64,000 nucleotides of DNA from positions 16,669 through 80,668 of the forward strand of contig JARBUM010000015.1 in assembly GCA_029239675.1 (NCBI GenBank). Direction: 5' to 3'. Below, in pieces: positions 41,407 to 50,135 of this stretch (position 1 is its first letter; each line of letters starts with the position of its first letter). Made by a program: the position numbers and the translations under genes. The DNA is from Pelosinus sp. Lineage in GTDB: Bacteria > Bacillota > Negativicutes > DSM-13327. The notes below the pieces were generated by a model that was given only the letters and a program-made list of their open reading frames with translations, made no database searches and had not been told where the DNA came from.

Positions 41407-42306
41407 CTATTGACTATTTACTAAACAAGCCAAGGCAATGGAGTTCAGCTTTCCTTCTGGGGCTTCAGCGCGTGAGGTCATTACAATCGGATGAGTTGCT
41501 CCTAAAATAATACCTGCCATTTTACTTTTAGCAAAATATAATAAAGATTTTGCTAAAGCATTGCCTGTTTCAATATTAGGTACTACTATTAGATCAACAT
41601 TACCTGCTATCTTACTATCAAGCCCTTTATGTTTAGCTGCTGCTAGACTTACCGCCACATCCAAAGCAATAGGACCTTCCACAAGACCTTTAGGTAAATC
41701 ACCATGGTTACTCATCTCTACTAAGCTTTTGGCATCTAAAGTTGCAGGCATTTTTTCATTCACGACTTCATTGGCTGTCAATAACGCTACTTTCGGATCA
41801 GGTATCCCCATAGCGTGTAGTGCCAGCATAGCATTTATCAGTATCTGCTTCTTTTCTAACAAAGTAGGTGCGATATTCATGCCACCATCAGTAATAAATA
41901 AAAGTTTTTTCTCTCCAGGAACTTCAAATGCTCCTAGATGGCTTAATAATCTTCCTGTCCTTAACCCTTTTTCTTTATGTAGTACTGCACGTAAAAACTC
42001 ACTACTATTAATCAGACCTTTCATAAGCACATGAGCCTGACCCTTCTTCACCAAGGAAACAGCTTTTAATGCAGCCTTACTATCCTCTACCTCATGTATA
42101 ATTCGGGTATTGGCAGACAAGCCAACCTCTTCCATTAAAGGACGAATGAGAGAAGCATCTCCTACTAGAACAGCCTCCCCAATACCAGCATCTTGCACTA
42201 GCTTAATAGCAGCCAATACTCCTTTATCCTGGGCCACAGCCACACTAATCCTTACTAGAGAACGACTTCTAATCTCTGCTATTATCTCTTGATAATTACA
42301 ATACAA
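41407..42306 (-). CDS. ptb: Phosphate butyryltransferase
   Basis: A 299-residue phosphate acetyl/butyryltransferase: SVAVAQDKGVLAAIKLVQDAGI, AHVLMKGLINSSEFLRAVL, and ILGATHPIVMTSRAEAPEGKLNSIALA. It converts butyryl-CoA and phosphate to butyryl phosphate. TTG start 8 nt after AGGAGG. It follows the butyrate kinase gene by 43 bases, the usual pair. A branched-chain acyl-CoA substrate is also possible. Confidence 0.9.
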   Translation of the reverse strand: MYCNYQEIIAEIRSRSLVRISVAVAQDKGVLAAIKLVQDAGIGEAVLVGDASLIRPLMEEVGLSANTRIIHEVEDSKAALKAVSLVKKGQAHVLMKGLINSSEFLRAVLHKEKGLRTGRLLSHLGAFEVPGEKKLLFITDGGMNIAPTLLEKKQILINAMLALHAMGIPDPKVALLTANEVVNEKMPATLDAKSLVEMSNHGDLPKGLVEGPIALDVAVSLAAAKHKGLDSKIAGNVDLIVVPNIETGNALAKSLLYFAKSKMAGIILGATHPIVMTSRAEAPEGKLNSIALACLVNSQ

Positions 42307-42349
42307 AGAAATTACCTCCTACTGCGAGCCTTTTCTTTTTGTAAGAATT

Positions 42350-43432
42350 CTAATAGAGCAGTGCCTCTTCTTGACCTTTAAGTACTCTAATAACCCCAAG
42401 TGCCAATGCCTCCAGTTCTTCTTCCCCTGGAACTACAATTATAGGAGCAATAAATTGTACTCGTTTTTTTATTTCATTGACAATACGTTCTGAATAAGCA
42501 ACGCCTCCTGTTAAAATAATACATTCTACATTACCTGATAACACAGTTGCCATACCTCCAATTTCCTTTGCCACTTGATAGGAAAATGCCTCTAATACGA
42601 TGCGGGCTTGTACATTGCCACTGTCTGCCATGGCATAAGCTTCTCGAATATCCGTTGTACCAAGATAGGCATATATCCCACCTTTATGATTGAGTATTTC
42701 TTTTAATTCATCAAAGGTATATTTATCTGAAAAAGCGAGTCTTAAAAACTGCCCGATTGGCAGTCCGCCACATCGATCAGGAGAAAGAGGCCCTTCCTCT
42801 TTCGCATTATTTACATCAATCATTTTACCCTTTTTATGAGGTGTTATAGAAACTCCAGTCCCCAAATGAGCTACAATTAGATTCATTTCATCATAAGATT
42901 TCCCCAATTGGTTTGCAACTTTACGAGCTACAGCTTTGCTGTTTAAGGCATGGGACACGCTGTTTCTTGGTAAATCAGGTAAACCGGATATTCTGGCTAC
43001 AGGTTCCATCTCATCTACGGAAACAGGATCTACAATATAAGAGGGAATCTTTAGTATTTCACCTAGACCATAAGCCATTACAGCTCCTAAATTAGAAGCA
43101 TGTTCACCTCTCCTGGCTTCTCTTAAGTCATCAACCATCTCTTGGGTAATACCATAGGTTCCACTTTTAAGGGGCTTCAGTATTCCCCCGCGGGCTACAA
43201 TCGCTTTGAATGTTAAAAGGTCAATATTTTCTAACGACAATTGCTGTAAAATGAGTCGCAAGCGGTATTCATACTGATCTATCACTTTTACAAACATACT
43301 GGTATCCTCTACAGAATGTTCTATTGTCCTTTTCAAGACTAGGATCTCTCCGTCATATACAGCAAATTTTGTAGAAGTCCCTCCTGGATTTATCACCAAG
43401 ATTCTGTTCAATAAAGAGTAATTTGTAGCCAT
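42350..43432 (-). CDS. buk: Butyrate kinase
   Basis: A 360-residue acetokinase-family kinase: RILVINPGGTSTKFAVYDGE at the start, VAHLGTGVSITPHKKGKMIDVNNA, GPLSPDRCGGLPIGQ, and a late GGVAYSERIVNEI. It makes butyrate and ATP from butyryl phosphate, the last step of butyrate production. AAGGAGA precedes the ATG. It is transcribed first, followed by ptb. Confidence 0.93.
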   Translation of the reverse strand: MATNYSLLNRILVINPGGTSTKFAVYDGEILVLKRTIEHSVEDTSMFVKVIDQYEYRLRLILQQLSLENIDLLTFKAIVARGGILKPLKSGTYGITQEMVDDLREARRGEHASNLGAVMAYGLGEILKIPSYIVDPVSVDEMEPVARISGLPDLPRNSVSHALNSKAVARKVANQLGKSYDEMNLIVAHLGTGVSITPHKKGKMIDVNNAKEEGPLSPDRCGGLPIGQFLRLAFSDKYTFDELKEILNHKGGIYAYLGTTDIREAYAMADSGNVQARIVLEAFSYQVAKEIGGMATVLSGNVECIILTGGVAYSERIVNEIKKRVQFIAPIIVVPGEEELEALALGVIRVLKGQEEALLY

Positions 43433-43569
43433 TATGCCCCAATCTCCTTCTCAATTTAAAATATATTAATTTTCAGAATATTTACATATTGCTTATTTAC
43501 TTCTTCTTTTCGAAAATATCCTGCATAATAATATATTCTTATAGGAAATATCTTTATGTATTAATCTTT

Positions 43570-43608
43570 AAAAAAACAAAAAAGCAGACAGGTCTTCCCT
43601 GTCTGCTT
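43570..43608 (-). terminator. Terminator of the DAP-decarboxylase-like gene
   Basis: AAGCAGACAGG (43582-43592) and CCTGTCTGCTT (43598-43608) form a perfect 11-bp stem, followed on the minus strand by a T-rich tract. It separates this gene from buk. Confidence 0.85.
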
Positions 43609-43624
43609 AAAATATGATTTACGC

Positions 43625-44908
43625 TTATTTTTTAGTTGCTGCTGCTAACTTCACTTCACTTCTATCAAACTCCAACGTAGCAAAATAATCCGCAATTGTT
43701 TCTGCACGTCGAATCATTTGGACTGACCCCTCTGGTTTCAGTAGCAATTCGGCAGAACGCAATTTTCCGTTATAATTAAAACCCATTGCATGTCCATGGG
43801 CACCTGCGTCATGCAACACAACAATATCACCTATGTCAGTACGGGGTAAACTGCGATCAATGGCAAATTTATCATTATTTTCGCACAAAGAGCCTGTTAC
43901 ATCGTACACATGGTCAAGAGGCAAAGTTTCTTTTCCCACAACGGTAATGTGATGATAAGAACCATACAAGGCCGGACGCATTAAATTTGCCATACATGCA
44001 TCAAGACCAACATAATTTTTATAAATTTCTTTCTTATGAAGTACGGTAGAAACTAAATAGCCGAAAGGCCCTGTAATCATTCTACCGCATTCCATAGTAA
44101 TTTTTAGAGGATGCAGCCCATTTGCCACAATTTTTTCTTCATAGACTTTACGCACGCCTTGGCTGACAGCATCCAGATCCACTGCCTGTTGCTCTGGGCG
44201 ATAAGGAATACCAATACCACCACCCAAATCAATCATCTCAATACGTATACCTAGTTTTTGATATACTTCCAAAACTAGGTCAAACATCATGGCAGCAGTA
44301 GCTACAAAACTATCAGGATTCAGTTCATTGGAAATTACCATCGTATGCAAAGCAAATCGTTTTACTCCCTTACTTTGGGTAATTCTATAAGCCTCAAGAA
44401 TTTGTTCTCGTGTTAAGCCATATTTTGCTTCTTCAGGATAACCGATAATGTCGTTACCGCCTTCCAATAAAGGACCAGGATTATAGCGAAAAGAAATAAT
44501 TTCAGGCAATCCTACATGTTTTTCCAGGTATTCGATATGACTAATATCATCTAGGTTAATGATAGCCCCCATGTCTTTGGCTGCTTGATATTCTTCTGCT
44601 GGAGTATCATTAGAAGAAAAAACAATTTCTTCTCCCACAATTCCGGCTTGCTTGGATAACATCAGTTCTGGCAAAGAGCTGCAGTCAGCGCCAATGCCTT
44701 CCTCCCGCAATATTTTTAAAATATGAGGATTAGGAGTAGCTTTTACAGCAAAATACTCTTTAAACCCTGGCGCCCAGGAAAAAGCTGCTAATAACTTACG
44801 AGCATTGTCCCGAATGGCCTGCTCATCATAGATATGAAAAGGAGTAGGATAATGCTCAATAATTCCCTCAAGCTCAACTTTAGTAAATGGTAATGTTTTC
44901 TCTGCCAT
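43625..44908 (-). CDS. lysA: Diaminopimelate-decarboxylase-like PLP enzyme
   Basis: A 427-residue alanine-racemase-fold group IV decarboxylase. K56 in EYFAVKATPNPH should bind PLP. GGGIGIPYRP, ECGRMITGP, the Cys-containing VTGSLCENNDKFA and HDAGAHGHAMGFNYNGK are present. The usual HIGSQ signature is replaced by HTMVISNELN. It would make lysine from meso-diaminopimelate, which the lysine riboswitch upstream strongly supports; related ornithine/lysine decarboxylases are the alternative. AGGAGG precedes the ATG. It is monocistronic. Confidence 0.82.
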   Translation of the reverse strand: MAEKTLPFTKVELEGIIEHYPTPFHIYDEQAIRDNARKLLAAFSWAPGFKEYFAVKATPNPHILKILREEGIGADCSSLPELMLSKQAGIVGEEIVFSSNDTPAEEYQAAKDMGAIINLDDISHIEYLEKHVGLPEIISFRYNPGPLLEGGNDIIGYPEEAKYGLTREQILEAYRITQSKGVKRFALHTMVISNELNPDSFVATAAMMFDLVLEVYQKLGIRIEMIDLGGGIGIPYRPEQQAVDLDAVSQGVRKVYEEKIVANGLHPLKITMECGRMITGPFGYLVSTVLHKKEIYKNYVGLDACMANLMRPALYGSYHHITVVGKETLPLDHVYDVTGSLCENNDKFAIDRSLPRTDIGDIVVLHDAGAHGHAMGFNYNGKLRSAELLLKPEGSVQMIRRAETIADYFATLEFDRSEVKLAAATKK

Positions 44909-44950
44909 AATAATGTGTACCTCCTGAATTGTTTATTATAGTATGTGAAA

Positions 44951-44987
44951 CTAAAAGCGGTTTGCGGGAACTATCCCGCAAACCGCT
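44951..44987 (-). terminator. Lysine-riboswitch terminator
   Basis: AGCGGTTTGCGGGA (44956-44969) and TCCCGCAAACCGCT (44974-44987) form a perfect 14-bp stem with a 4-nt loop, then four U on the minus strand. It sits between the lysine aptamer and the decarboxylase gene. Confidence 0.85.
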
Positions 44988-44994
44988 ATAAGAA

Positions 44995-45185
44995 TTCAAA
45001 TTATCTCACAATCAGTAATGCAGATAGCACTCCATCCAAATTTGGATGACAGTCTTGCACTTATTCAATACAAAACCAATAAACGGATTTTGCCAAACCC
45101 CTTTTACTTCGGCGGTTACTCCTTTTTGTATCTTTCATCGTTGGCCTCTCAAGATACATATTCCTAATATACCGCGCCTCTATCT
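44995..45185 (-). promoter_or_regulatory. Lysine riboswitch (L box)
   Basis: The minus strand reads AGAGGCGCGG, AGAGGCCAACGATGAAAG, AAAGGAGTAACCGCCGAAG, TTGGCAAAA, then ACTGTCATCC and TGGAGTGCTATCT, matching the conserved blocks of the lysine aptamer in order. A terminator and a DAP-decarboxylase-like gene follow. Confidence 0.9.
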
Positions 45186-45211
45186 TTCAATATTATCTTA
45201 TCATTTTTATA

Positions 45212-45241
45212 AGTATAGACTAATCTAGTTTGTCATGTCAA
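45212..45241 (-). promoter_or_regulatory. Promoter of the lysine-riboswitch transcript
   Basis: Minus-strand TTGACA (45241-45236), an 18-nt spacer and TATACT (45217-45212), about 30 bases before the aptamer. Confidence 0.7.
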
Positions 45242-45272
45242 CTCTTATTCTATTCTTTTTCCTGCTTTGTTT

Positions 45273-46658
45273 CTATCTAGGTTTCACTAAGATGGCTGGA
45301 TTCATATATAAATCATATTGTTCTGCAGTAACTTCTCCCGTTGCCAAAGCAGATTCTTTTAAAGTAATACCTTCCTTTGCCGCCCTTTTAGCAATCTGAG
45401 CTGCCTTATCATAGCCAATGAGGGGCACTAAACCAGTAATAAGGATCAACGATTGATGTAAATAAAAATCAATCACATCTGCATTAGGCTGTATACCAAT
45501 AGCACAATTTTCATTAAAGGAGTTCATCCCATCGGCTAATAAATTAATGGATTGTATTAGATTATAAACGAGTACAGGCATGAATACATTTAATTGAAAA
45601 TTCCCCTGACTAGCAGCAAAAGAAATAGTAGTATCATTACCAAAAACTTGGGCAACCACCATGGTTAAAGCTTCTGATTGAGTAGGATTGACTTTCGCTG
45701 GCATAATAGAGCTACCTGGTTCATTTTCAGGTATTTTTATTTCCCCAATACCGCATCTTGGGCCACTGGCGAGCCAACGAATATCATTGGCAATTTTCAT
45801 CAAATCTGCGGCCAAGGCTTTTATGATTCCATGAACTGCAACTACCTCATCCTTACTCGTCAAAGCATGGAACTTGTTCGGTGCTGTATAAAACTGTTTC
45901 CCTGTTAACTTTGTAATCTCTGCAGCTATTAATTCACCAAACCCAACTGGAGAATTGATGCCTGTACCAACAGCGGTTCCTCCCATTGCCAAATCCCTCA
46001 TAAAATGAATACCTGTATTTAGCATTTCTTCATTCCGCTCTAACATCCGTACCCAACCACTTATCTCTTGGCCTAAAGTAAGAGGAGTGGCATCCATCAG
46101 ATGAGTTCGACCAATTTTAATAATATCATTGTATTCTTTCGACTTCTTATTTAAAGTTTGTTTCAAAGAGGAAATCGCAGGCAACAATTTATCCATCACT
46201 AAACTTACGCCAGCAACATGTATGGCTGTTGGAAATATATCATTAGAACTTTGGGATTTATTTACATGATCATTTGGATGAACGACTAAAGGCTCTGTAC
46301 CTTCTGCTAATAACTGTGTCGCTCTATGTGCCAAGACTTCATTTACATTCATATTAAATTGAGTGCCACTACCAGTCTGCCATACAGACAAAGGGAAGTT
46401 GCCATCTAATTTGCCTGCTAATACTTCATCACAAGCTTGGGCAATTGCATGGGCTCGCCTTGTATCCAATCCGCCTAATCTTTCATTTACCAAGGCAGCT
46501 GCTTTTTTCAAAATCGCAAATACACCAACCAATTCATGAGGGATCTTCTCAATACCAATACGAAAATTCTCATAACTACGTTGTGTCTGAGCTCCCCATA
46601 ACTTATCTGCTGGTACTCTTATTTCTCCCATTGAATCTTTTTCAATACGATATTCCAT
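45273..46658 (-). CDS. fumC: Class II fumarate hydratase
   Basis: A 461-residue fumarase/aspartase-superfamily enzyme. EKDSMGEIRVPADKLWGAQTQRS opens it; SGTQFNMNVNEVLA, the catalytic GSSIMPAKVNPTQ loop and NFQLNVFMPV are typical of FumC. It interconverts fumarate and malate in the cytoplasm. Aspartase shares these motifs, but GIEKIPHELVG, where aspartase has its own N-terminal pattern, and the overall layout favour fumarase. AGGGGAG precedes the ATG. Monocistronic. Confidence 0.88.
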   Translation of the reverse strand: MEYRIEKDSMGEIRVPADKLWGAQTQRSYENFRIGIEKIPHELVGVFAILKKAAALVNERLGGLDTRRAHAIAQACDEVLAGKLDGNFPLSVWQTGSGTQFNMNVNEVLAHRATQLLAEGTEPLVVHPNDHVNKSQSSNDIFPTAIHVAGVSLVMDKLLPAISSLKQTLNKKSKEYNDIIKIGRTHLMDATPLTLGQEISGWVRMLERNEEMLNTGIHFMRDLAMGGTAVGTGINSPVGFGELIAAEITKLTGKQFYTAPNKFHALTSKDEVVAVHGIIKALAADLMKIANDIRWLASGPRCGIGEIKIPENEPGSSIMPAKVNPTQSEALTMVVAQVFGNDTTISFAASQGNFQLNVFMPVLVYNLIQSINLLADGMNSFNENCAIGIQPNADVIDFYLHQSLILITGLVPLIGYDKAAQIAKRAAKEGITLKESALATGEVTAEQYDLYMNPAILVKPR

Positions 46659-46830
46659 CTAAAGCACTCCCCTTTATTCAATTCTATCAACGATTAGACC
46701 AAATTAGCAATGAAGGATGATGATTAGCATCTTTCATATTTATTTTCTTCTCCATAGCTAGAAACAATCCTGCAGATACTTTACATTTTCCTTACTATAT
46801 CTTTAGAAATTACATTCATAATAATAGTCC

Positions 46831-46871
46831 AAAAGGACGTTTACAATCCTCATGATTGTAAACGTCCTTTT
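46831..46871. terminator. Terminator downstream of the HAD pseudogene
   Basis: An 18-bp perfect stem, arms 46831-46848 and 46854-46871, core AAAAGGACGTTTACAATC. A closely similar hairpin sits at 48765-48807, after the LarA-like gene. Confidence 0.8.
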
Positions 46872-46875
46872 TCCT

Positions 46876-47661
46876 CTAGTCTTCTTTATCACTTAGGCAC
46901 AGTGCCTCACCCAAACCGCCTAAATGATCAAATATATAATCTGGTTTAAACTCAGACTGCCCAACATCCGACATTTTAGATTCCCCGCTAAGCACTAAAA
47001 CAGAGGCCATCCCTGCATTACGCCCTGTAGCTACATCAGTATATAATCGATCACCGACCATTGCCATTTGTTCAAGAGGATAACTTTTTTTATTTAACAA
47101 GGCTTCAACAATTTCTTTATTGGGTTTGCCTACAACCTGAGGCGAACAACCTGTTGATGCTTTTATCAATGCAGCCATGGCACCACAATCGGGTATATAG
47201 CCTGTTTCCGTAGGACAATTAAAGTCCGGATGCGTTGCAATATAAGGAGTATTATTTCGTATAAGATCACAAGCAATAACTAATTTTTCATATGTTAAGG
47301 TAGTATCAAATCCCAATACTACATATTCAGGATTATCTGCTGTTAATATAAAACCCTGTCGTTTAAAATCTTATTCCAAGGCCGGTGTAACGACTAAAAA
47401 AATTTTTTTTGAATTTTTATAATTTTTTAAATCTAAAAGTGCTAATTTCTTGGCATAGTAGGCTGCATCCCTTGATGAGTTATTTGTCAGAAATATGAAA
47501 TCTCTACCCGTATTACGCAAGTAACTTAAAAAATCGAGTACACCTGGCAGAATTTTATCTCCCAAATATACAGTTCCATCCATGTCAAGTGCAAAACATT
47601 TTATATCCTTCAACGATTGCACCTTTTCTTGTTTTATTACCATTTTTCCTTCTTTGAACAT
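46876..47661 (-). pseudogene. NagD-like HAD phosphatase, disrupted
   Basis: The frame from ATG 47661 (GAGGAG 10 nt upstream) gives ALDMDGTVYLGDKILPGVLDFL and FIFLTNNSSRDAAYYAKKL, the NagD-family N-terminus. An in-frame TAA at 47371-47373 interrupts it after TPALE, and the same frame then continues with DFKRQGFILTADNPEYVVLGFDTTLTYEKL to a normal NagD C-terminus (GDRLYTDVATGRNAGMAS). About 20 residues usual between the two halves are also missing near an A/T homopolymer run. So there is one stop and probably one in-frame deletion. A C-terminal restart at 47316 is unlikely to make a working enzyme. Confidence 0.8.
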
Positions 47662-47749
47662 AATACAAAGTCTCCTCTCTCTTCTCTCAACTTGTAATTT
47701 AGGTTCATTTTGAGAATAACACCAACCTTTCACATTCTTACGGAAACTT

Positions 47750-47805
47750 AAAAAGACATAATATACATATATGATATTCATTTCATATGTATATTATGTC
47801 TTTTT
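47750..47805. repeat. Long inverted repeat upstream of the HAD pseudogene
   Basis: AAAAAGACATAATATACATA... (from 47750) pairs with the matching arm at 47783-47805; the arms agree over about 23 bases except for a 2-base insertion. It lies in the promoter region of the HAD gene, 80 bases from the regulator's terminator. It may be an operator or an attenuation structure. Confidence 0.5.
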
Positions 47806-47873
47806 ATTATTACATTGTTTCTATTTTCTGTCAATATGTTGCAAAAATGTTAACAATCATTGCTATTTTTTGC

Positions 47874-47900
47874 AAAAAAAGAGCCGCTGTTTACGGCTCT
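47874..47900 (-). terminator. Terminator of the DeoR-type regulator
   Basis: AGAGCCG (47880-47886) and CGGCTCT (47894-47900), followed on the minus strand by seven T (47874-47880). Confidence 0.85.
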
Positions 47901-47906
47901 TCTAAG

Positions 47907-48677
47907 TTAAATAATTTCAATATTATTTAGTTCAGCAAATTCTTTATATACATCAGGAAACTTGTCATCAACAATAAAGCCATTGAATTCTTCCAATTCT
48001 GCCATACTAGCTAAGGAAACACAATCAAACTTAGAAGAGTCCGATACCATATATTTTTGTTCAGCAATATCTAACAAAACTCTGTTATTTGCTATCTCTT
48101 CTAAAACAGGATGCATGACACCTTTTTTGAGGTTTACAGCGGCAACCCCAAGAAAACATTTATCCACACTAAATTTTCTAAGAAAATTTTCGCTATCAGC
48201 ACCACAGAAAGCACCTGAGGAATTTCTCAATTTTCCCCCTGGCATATATACAGAAACATATGGAATATTGGCAGCCTTAACAGCAACATGTACGCATAAC
48301 GTAATAATATTTAAACGAGTGATATTCTCTAAATAATCCAGAATATATTCAACGGTGCTACCGGCATTTAAGGCAATTGTCTCACCATCTTTAATTAACT
48401 TAGCAGCCTTACGTGCAATCATTTGTTTTTCTTCGAAATGTTGCAATCTTTTATTGGCAAGATGTATTTCTGCGATTGAATAACAAGTTTTACCCTCATC
48501 AATATAAGCTCCACCATAGGCTAATTTTATATTATTATTTTCAGATAAATATTTTAAATCTCTACGAATTGTAACTTCATTTACTTCGTACTGTTCAGCT
48601 AACGCTGTCACTTTTACCGATCCTAGTTTTAATATAAGATTCAAAATATCCTTTCTTCTCTTTATATTTGTTAACAT
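47907..48677 (-). CDS. DeoR-family transcriptional regulator
   Basis: A 256-residue regulator. N-terminal helix-turn-helix: RRKDILNLILKLGSVKVTALAEQYEVNEVTIRRDLKYLSE, then a sugar-phosphate sensor domain with IALNAGSTVEYIL and DKCFLGVAAVN. ATG 48677 has GAGGAG 7 nt upstream; a GTG two codons earlier is too close to it. It is placed downstream of a LarA-like racemase and MFS permease, which it probably controls. Effector unknown. Confidence 0.88.
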   Translation of the reverse strand: MLTNIKRRKDILNLILKLGSVKVTALAEQYEVNEVTIRRDLKYLSENNNIKLAYGGAYIDEGKTCYSIAEIHLANKRLQHFEEKQMIARKAAKLIKDGETIALNAGSTVEYILDYLENITRLNIITLCVHVAVKAANIPYVSVYMPGGKLRNSSGAFCGADSENFLRKFSVDKCFLGVAAVNLKKGVMHPVLEEIANNRVLLDIAEQKYMVSDSSKFDCVSLASMAELEEFNGFIVDDKFPDVYKEFAELNNIEII

Positions 48678-48692
48678 GCACACACTCCTCGT

Positions 48693-48738
48693 AAAAACGC
48701 TGTAGTTATCAACAACATTATATAACTACAGCGTTTTT
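48693..48738 (-). repeat. Inverted repeat before the deoR-type start
   Basis: AAAAACGCTGTAGTTAT (48693-48709) and ATAACTACAGCGTTTTT (48722-48738) form a perfect 17-bp stem a few bases before the ribosome-binding site. With five U after the stem it could be an attenuator; as DNA it could be the regulator's own operator. Confidence 0.55.
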
Positions 48739-48764
48739 TTTACCATGAAAAATCTAATACCATA

Positions 48765-48807
48765 CAAAAGGAAGTTTACAATCTTAAAAATTGCAAACTT
48801 CCTTTTG
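48765..48807 (-). terminator. Terminator after the LarA-like gene
   Basis: Arms 48765-48782 and 48790-48807 pair with one mismatch (core AAAAGGAAGTTTACAAT), ending in a U-rich 3' arm. Its sequence resembles the hairpin at 46831-46871. Confidence 0.65.
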
Positions 48808-48827
48808 CTATTTCGACTATAATCCTA

Positions 48828-50123
48828 TCATGCACTTTCTACTGGCACAGTGTTAGCACCGTGGGCCATTATGGTAATAGTATACTCTTTTTTTCCTAGC
48901 TTTTCCTCAGCCATACGAACAGCCTCTTCCAGACTAGCTGCCGCCAGCATCCCTGCTTTTTCAATAAACTCTTTATTTTGTGGCAAGGAAACAACAATAT
49001 GAGGAACTTCTTTAGCCATTGTTCCAAGCTTTAATGCAATGAATCCCGGGACAGTAAAACCTGCCCGTAAGGCCACTTCTCGGTCATATAGAGATTCATA
49101 ATTAAACCAATCGCTAAAATCAGGAGGTTCCATAATATCACGACATTCTAATAATAAAATCACTACACCAGTAGACTTAACCGCCATAAAGGCATTACCA
49201 ATCGTTTTAGAACCTTGATATAAATTGATGTCCTTTGGAAATCCACCAGCAGATGCAATGACTAAGTCCGCTTTGCCATTTACAGGAACACCAAATATTT
49301 CATTGGCAGTCTTGCAACCTCGAAGCCAAGCTTCATACCAATGGCCTGCAACAAAAGAAGCAAACTCTCCTTCTGGTGTAAAAACTGCATTGAGTAAAAA
49401 TGCTGGTTTAAGCAATTCTGCCATTTCTAGCATATCTGCATGCATTGGATTATTTTCCAACTTTCCAGCAATACATTCTAAGCTTACTCCTTGCCCTACA
49501 ACATCATGAAGACATAAGCTGTGATTTCCTTGAATCGTACTATAAGAGGAGACACCAGGCATAATGGCCTTACGTCCGCCACCAAAGCCAGCCATTAGAT
49601 GATGAACAATGCCACCTGTCAAAATAACTTTATCAGCATTTACTACATGCTTATTAATACATACATCTTTTCCCCGGGAAGTTTGCCCAATACAAATAAA
49701 TTCTTCTGTTTCTGGAGCATGACTTTGCAATATAGTAATACGCTCTACCACTTCTTGGCCAAAAGTAGCTATATTTTCCTCATTAGTGTGATGCCGATGA
49801 GCACCTAGTGCTACAATTAGGGAAATATCTTCATCTGGTACACCAGATTTATTTAATTCATTCAATAAGGTTGGTAAGAACAAGTCATGACGTACCCACT
49901 TACGAGTGATATCACTGGCAATAATCATCACCTTGTCACCTTGCTGTACCACGTTTTTAAGAGGTGGCGAACCAATTGGACTATTTAATGCGGCCGTGAC
50001 AGCAGCTTCTACATCTACTATAGCCGTAGCTGCTTTACCTTCTACTACATTCAAGATACGTTCTTCAGGCAAATTTATGGCAACTTCCTCATCACCATAA
50101 CCAAAGGAAAATTCTTTTAACAC
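48828..50123 (-). CDS. larA: LarA-like nickel-dependent racemase family protein
   Basis: A 431-residue DUF2088/LarA-family protein. Catalytic and cofactor residues of lactate racemase are kept: H109 in GAHRHHT, H174 and K185 in GGIVHHLMAGFGGGRKAIMPG, H201 in GNHSLCLHD. These suit binding of the nickel-pincer nucleotide. GTG start 7-8 nt after AGGAGAG. It lies just downstream of an MFS permease, and larB/larC/larE cofactor genes are not in the window. The substrate may be lactate or another 2-hydroxy acid. Confidence 0.85.
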   Translation of the reverse strand: MLKEFSFGYGDEEVAINLPEERILNVVEGKAATAIVDVEAAVTAALNSPIGSPPLKNVVQQGDKVMIIASDITRKWVRHDLFLPTLLNELNKSGVPDEDISLIVALGAHRHHTNEENIATFGQEVVERITILQSHAPETEEFICIGQTSRGKDVCINKHVVNADKVILTGGIVHHLMAGFGGGRKAIMPGVSSYSTIQGNHSLCLHDVVGQGVSLECIAGKLENNPMHADMLEMAELLKPAFLLNAVFTPEGEFASFVAGHWYEAWLRGCKTANEIFGVPVNGKADLVIASAGGFPKDINLYQGSKTIGNAFMAVKSTGVVILLLECRDIMEPPDFSDWFNYESLYDREVALRAGFTVPGFIALKLGTMAKEVPHIVVSLPQNKEFIEKAGMLAAASLEEAVRMAEEKLGKKEYTITIMAHGANTVPVESA

Positions 50124-50135
50124 AAAGCATCTCTC

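Noticed and set aside
47371..47781. Treating the two HAD halves as separate genes
   Set aside because: Both halves are in the same frame and align to successive parts of one NagD-like protein, so a single broken gene is the better reading.
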